DNA of 7,653 nt from Pseudonocardiaceae bacterium (GTDB taxonomy: Bacteria; Actinomycetota; Actinomycetes; Mycobacteriales; Pseudonocardiaceae), in assembly GCA_025937115.1 (NCBI GenBank), contig JAICSB010000144.1, positions 1-7,653 on the forward strand, given 5' to 3'. Under the pieces are notes generated by a model that made no database searches, was not told the DNA's origin, and saw only the letters and a list, made by a program, of their open reading frames with translations. Made by a program: the position numbers and the translations under genes. Position 1 is the first letter of the stretch. Each line of letters begins with the position of its first letter. Shown here piece after piece: positions 6,508 to 7,653 of the stretch.

Positions 6508-6512
6508 GTTCG

Positions 6513-6534
6513 TGTCACAAGGACGGCTTGTACA
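6513..6534. repeat. Imperfect inverted repeat between the Nudix-like gene and the XRE gene
   Basis: TGT-C-ACAAG-GACGG-CTTGT-ACA: 8-base arms with one bulged C around a 5-base centre. It lies just after the TGA at 6505-6507 and about 100 bases upstream of the XRE start. No T-run follows, so it is a weak terminator candidate; an operator for the adjacent regulator is an alternative. Confidence 0.35.
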
Positions 6535-6620
6535 GCTACCGCTTGTTAGCCCGCAGCCACCCTTAACCGCGACGCTCCTCGCATGCCCGGCCGGACCAGC
6601 CGACCAGGCCCGCGACCGCA

Positions 6621-6626
6621 GGGAGG
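6621..6626 (+). promoter_or_regulatory. Ribosome binding site of the XRE regulator gene
   Basis: GGGAGG, nine bases before GTG 6636, is a strong Shine-Dalgarno match and decides the start of the helix-turn-helix gene. Confidence 0.7.
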
Positions 6627-6635
6627 TGCTCAGTC

Positions 6636-7653
6636 GTGACCACCGACTCCGAGCGCCCCCGGCTGCGCGAGCTGCGCACCGAACTCGGCTGGACGCAGCA
6701 GGAGATGGCCGACCGGATCGCGCACCTGGCGTGGATGCAGCACCGTGAGCACGCCGCGGTCAACGCGGACATGGTGGCCAAGTGGGAACGCGGCGTGAAG
6801 GGTGTCAGCCCCCGGTACCGCGAACTGCTGTGCCACCTGTTCGGAGTGACACCCGATCAGCTCGGTCTGAAGAACACACCCCCGGTCGCCACCGGAGGGG
6901 CCCGGCCGCTGGCCGATGATCAGTCGCTGCTGGCGATGTCGGACCACGCCGCTGGGCTGCTTGACCAGCTCGGCGCCGCAGGGACCGCGCTCGCCCCGCA
7001 CATGCTGCACGCCTGGAAGGATGCGGTCACTACTCGCCGTACCATGTTCGGGCTGCTCGACCCGAGCGCCACGGACCCTGTCGGCCACGCCCGCGCCGCG
7101 ACGGCCACCGTGGCGGACCTGGAACAGCTCGCCGAGCGCTACCACGCCCTGTACGACACCGCCGATCCCTCGGCCCTGCTCACCTCCGTGGCCGCGCACG
7201 TGCGCATGGTGCAGGACGCTCTGCGCCGGGAACCGGCGGTCGACGAGCGACGTCGGCTGCTGCGCAACCTGGCCGAGGTCGCGATCCTCGCTGGCCAACT
7301 TGCGGCCGATGACCTCGGCAACGCCATGTCGGGCCGCGCCTACTACAGCCTCGCCCTCGACAGCGCCAGCGAAGTAGCAGACGATCAGCTCACCGCAATC
7401 GCCCACGGACACGCCGCCCAACTCACTGCCACCGAAGGCCTGACTACTGCCGCGCTGGATCACCTCTCCGCAGCGACCGAGCAGGCCCGGTCTACTCCAA
7501 CCGTAGCTTCCTGGCTGGCCACCATCGAGGCCACCCTCCATGCTGACCGGGGCGATCACGCCGCCGCGCGCGACGCTCTCGACCGCGCGCAAACCGCCGT
7601 CAACCAGTCCGCCGGTCGCACCTCCCCCGCGTCGGTTCGCCAACACAGCACCA
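6636..7653 (+). CDS. XRE-family helix-turn-helix regulator with helical (TPR-like) C-terminal region, 3' end outside window
   Basis: From GTG 6636 the frame is open for 339 codons to the window edge, without a stop. Residues 9-77 form an XRE-type DNA-binding domain: LRELRTELGWTQQEMADRIA (10-29), then NADMVAKWERGVKGVSPRYRELLCHLFGVTPDQLGL (43-77), with the usual WTQQEMA turn and a KWERG recognition-helix end. The insertion AHLAWMQHREHAAVNAD lengthens the turn between helices. The rest (about 90-339) is Ala/Leu-rich and helical, with paired helices such as RAYYSLALDSASEVADDQLTAIAHGHAAQL and a repeat-like DRGDHAAARDALDRAQTAV, as in actinobacterial XRE regulators with TPR-like sensor domains. The ligand and targets are unknown. 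It follows the Nudix-like gene on the same strand after 128 bases, so it may have its own promoter there, but I see no convincing -35/-10 pair. Confidence 0.88.
   Translation, partial: MTTDSERPRLRELRTELGWTQQEMADRIAHLAWMQHREHAAVNADMVAKWERGVKGVSPRYRELLCHLFGVTPDQLGLKNTPPVATGGARPLADDQSLLAMSDHAAGLLDQLGAAGTALAPHMLHAWKDAVTTRRTMFGLLDPSATDPVGHARAATATVADLEQLAERYHALYDTADPSALLTSVAAHVRMVQDALRREPAVDERRRLLRNLAEVAILAGQLAADDLGNAMSGRAYYSLALDSASEVADDQLTAIAHGHAAQLTATEGLTTAALDHLSAATEQARSTPTVASWLATIEATLHADRGDHAAARDALDRAQTAVNQSAGRTSPASVRQHST

Noticed and set aside
6630..7646. A 338-residue minus-strand open frame opposite the XRE gene.
   Set aside because: No domain is recognisable, and the plus strand has a clear helix-turn-helix and a strong ribosome site.
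1..7653. CRISPR arrays, tRNA or rRNA genes, toxin-antitoxin or defence genes.
   Set aside because: No regularly spaced repeats, RNA gene signatures or defence protein motifs were seen on either strand.

Overview
The window is high-GC DNA with GTG/TTG starts, a strong Shine-Dalgarno motif, and protein families (ISAs1, Tn554-type recombinases, XRE-TPR regulators, a Nudix-like regulator-associated family) typical of filamentous actinomycetes. The genus cannot be named from sequence alone. This is an accessory region built from stacked mobile elements, followed by two cellular genes.

Layout: (1) 34-1203 encodes the first 388 residues of an ISAs1-family DDE transposase, with all three catalytic acidic residues. 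(2) 1199-4989 is a compact 3.79-kb element that interrupts this gene. It carries only two tyrosine recombinase genes, both on the minus strand and overlapping by 4 bases: a 409-residue TnpA-like and an 814-residue TnpB-like protein related to Tn554-type transposition proteins. (3) 4989-5102 encodes the missing last 37 residues of the same ISAs1 transposase. Joining the two halves restores an in-frame gene of 425 codons (LR then NLAI) with no target duplication. (4) 5120-5275 is the last 51 codons of an IS6-family (as that name is used for actinobacterial DDE transposases) gene, so ISAs1 itself probably landed in an older IS. (5) About 5392-6507 is a Nudix-like protein whose 5' end abuts the IS6 remnant. 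(6) 6636 to the window end is an XRE-type helix-turn-helix regulator with a helical repeat domain, cut off by the window edge.

The main result is the two-recombinase element and its junctions. Its ends carry 11-base inverted arms (9/11 identical) that can be arranged symmetrically around a 6-base core. The empty target reconstructed from the flanks also has symmetric half-sites (ATGGC / GCCAT) around a palindromic TGCGCA core. This fits tyrosine recombinase integration with a 6-base overlap, as known for Tn554. The element has no recognisable cargo and no third tnpC-like gene, and it sits in a conserved stretch of a transposase gene, where precise excision would restore the host IS gene.
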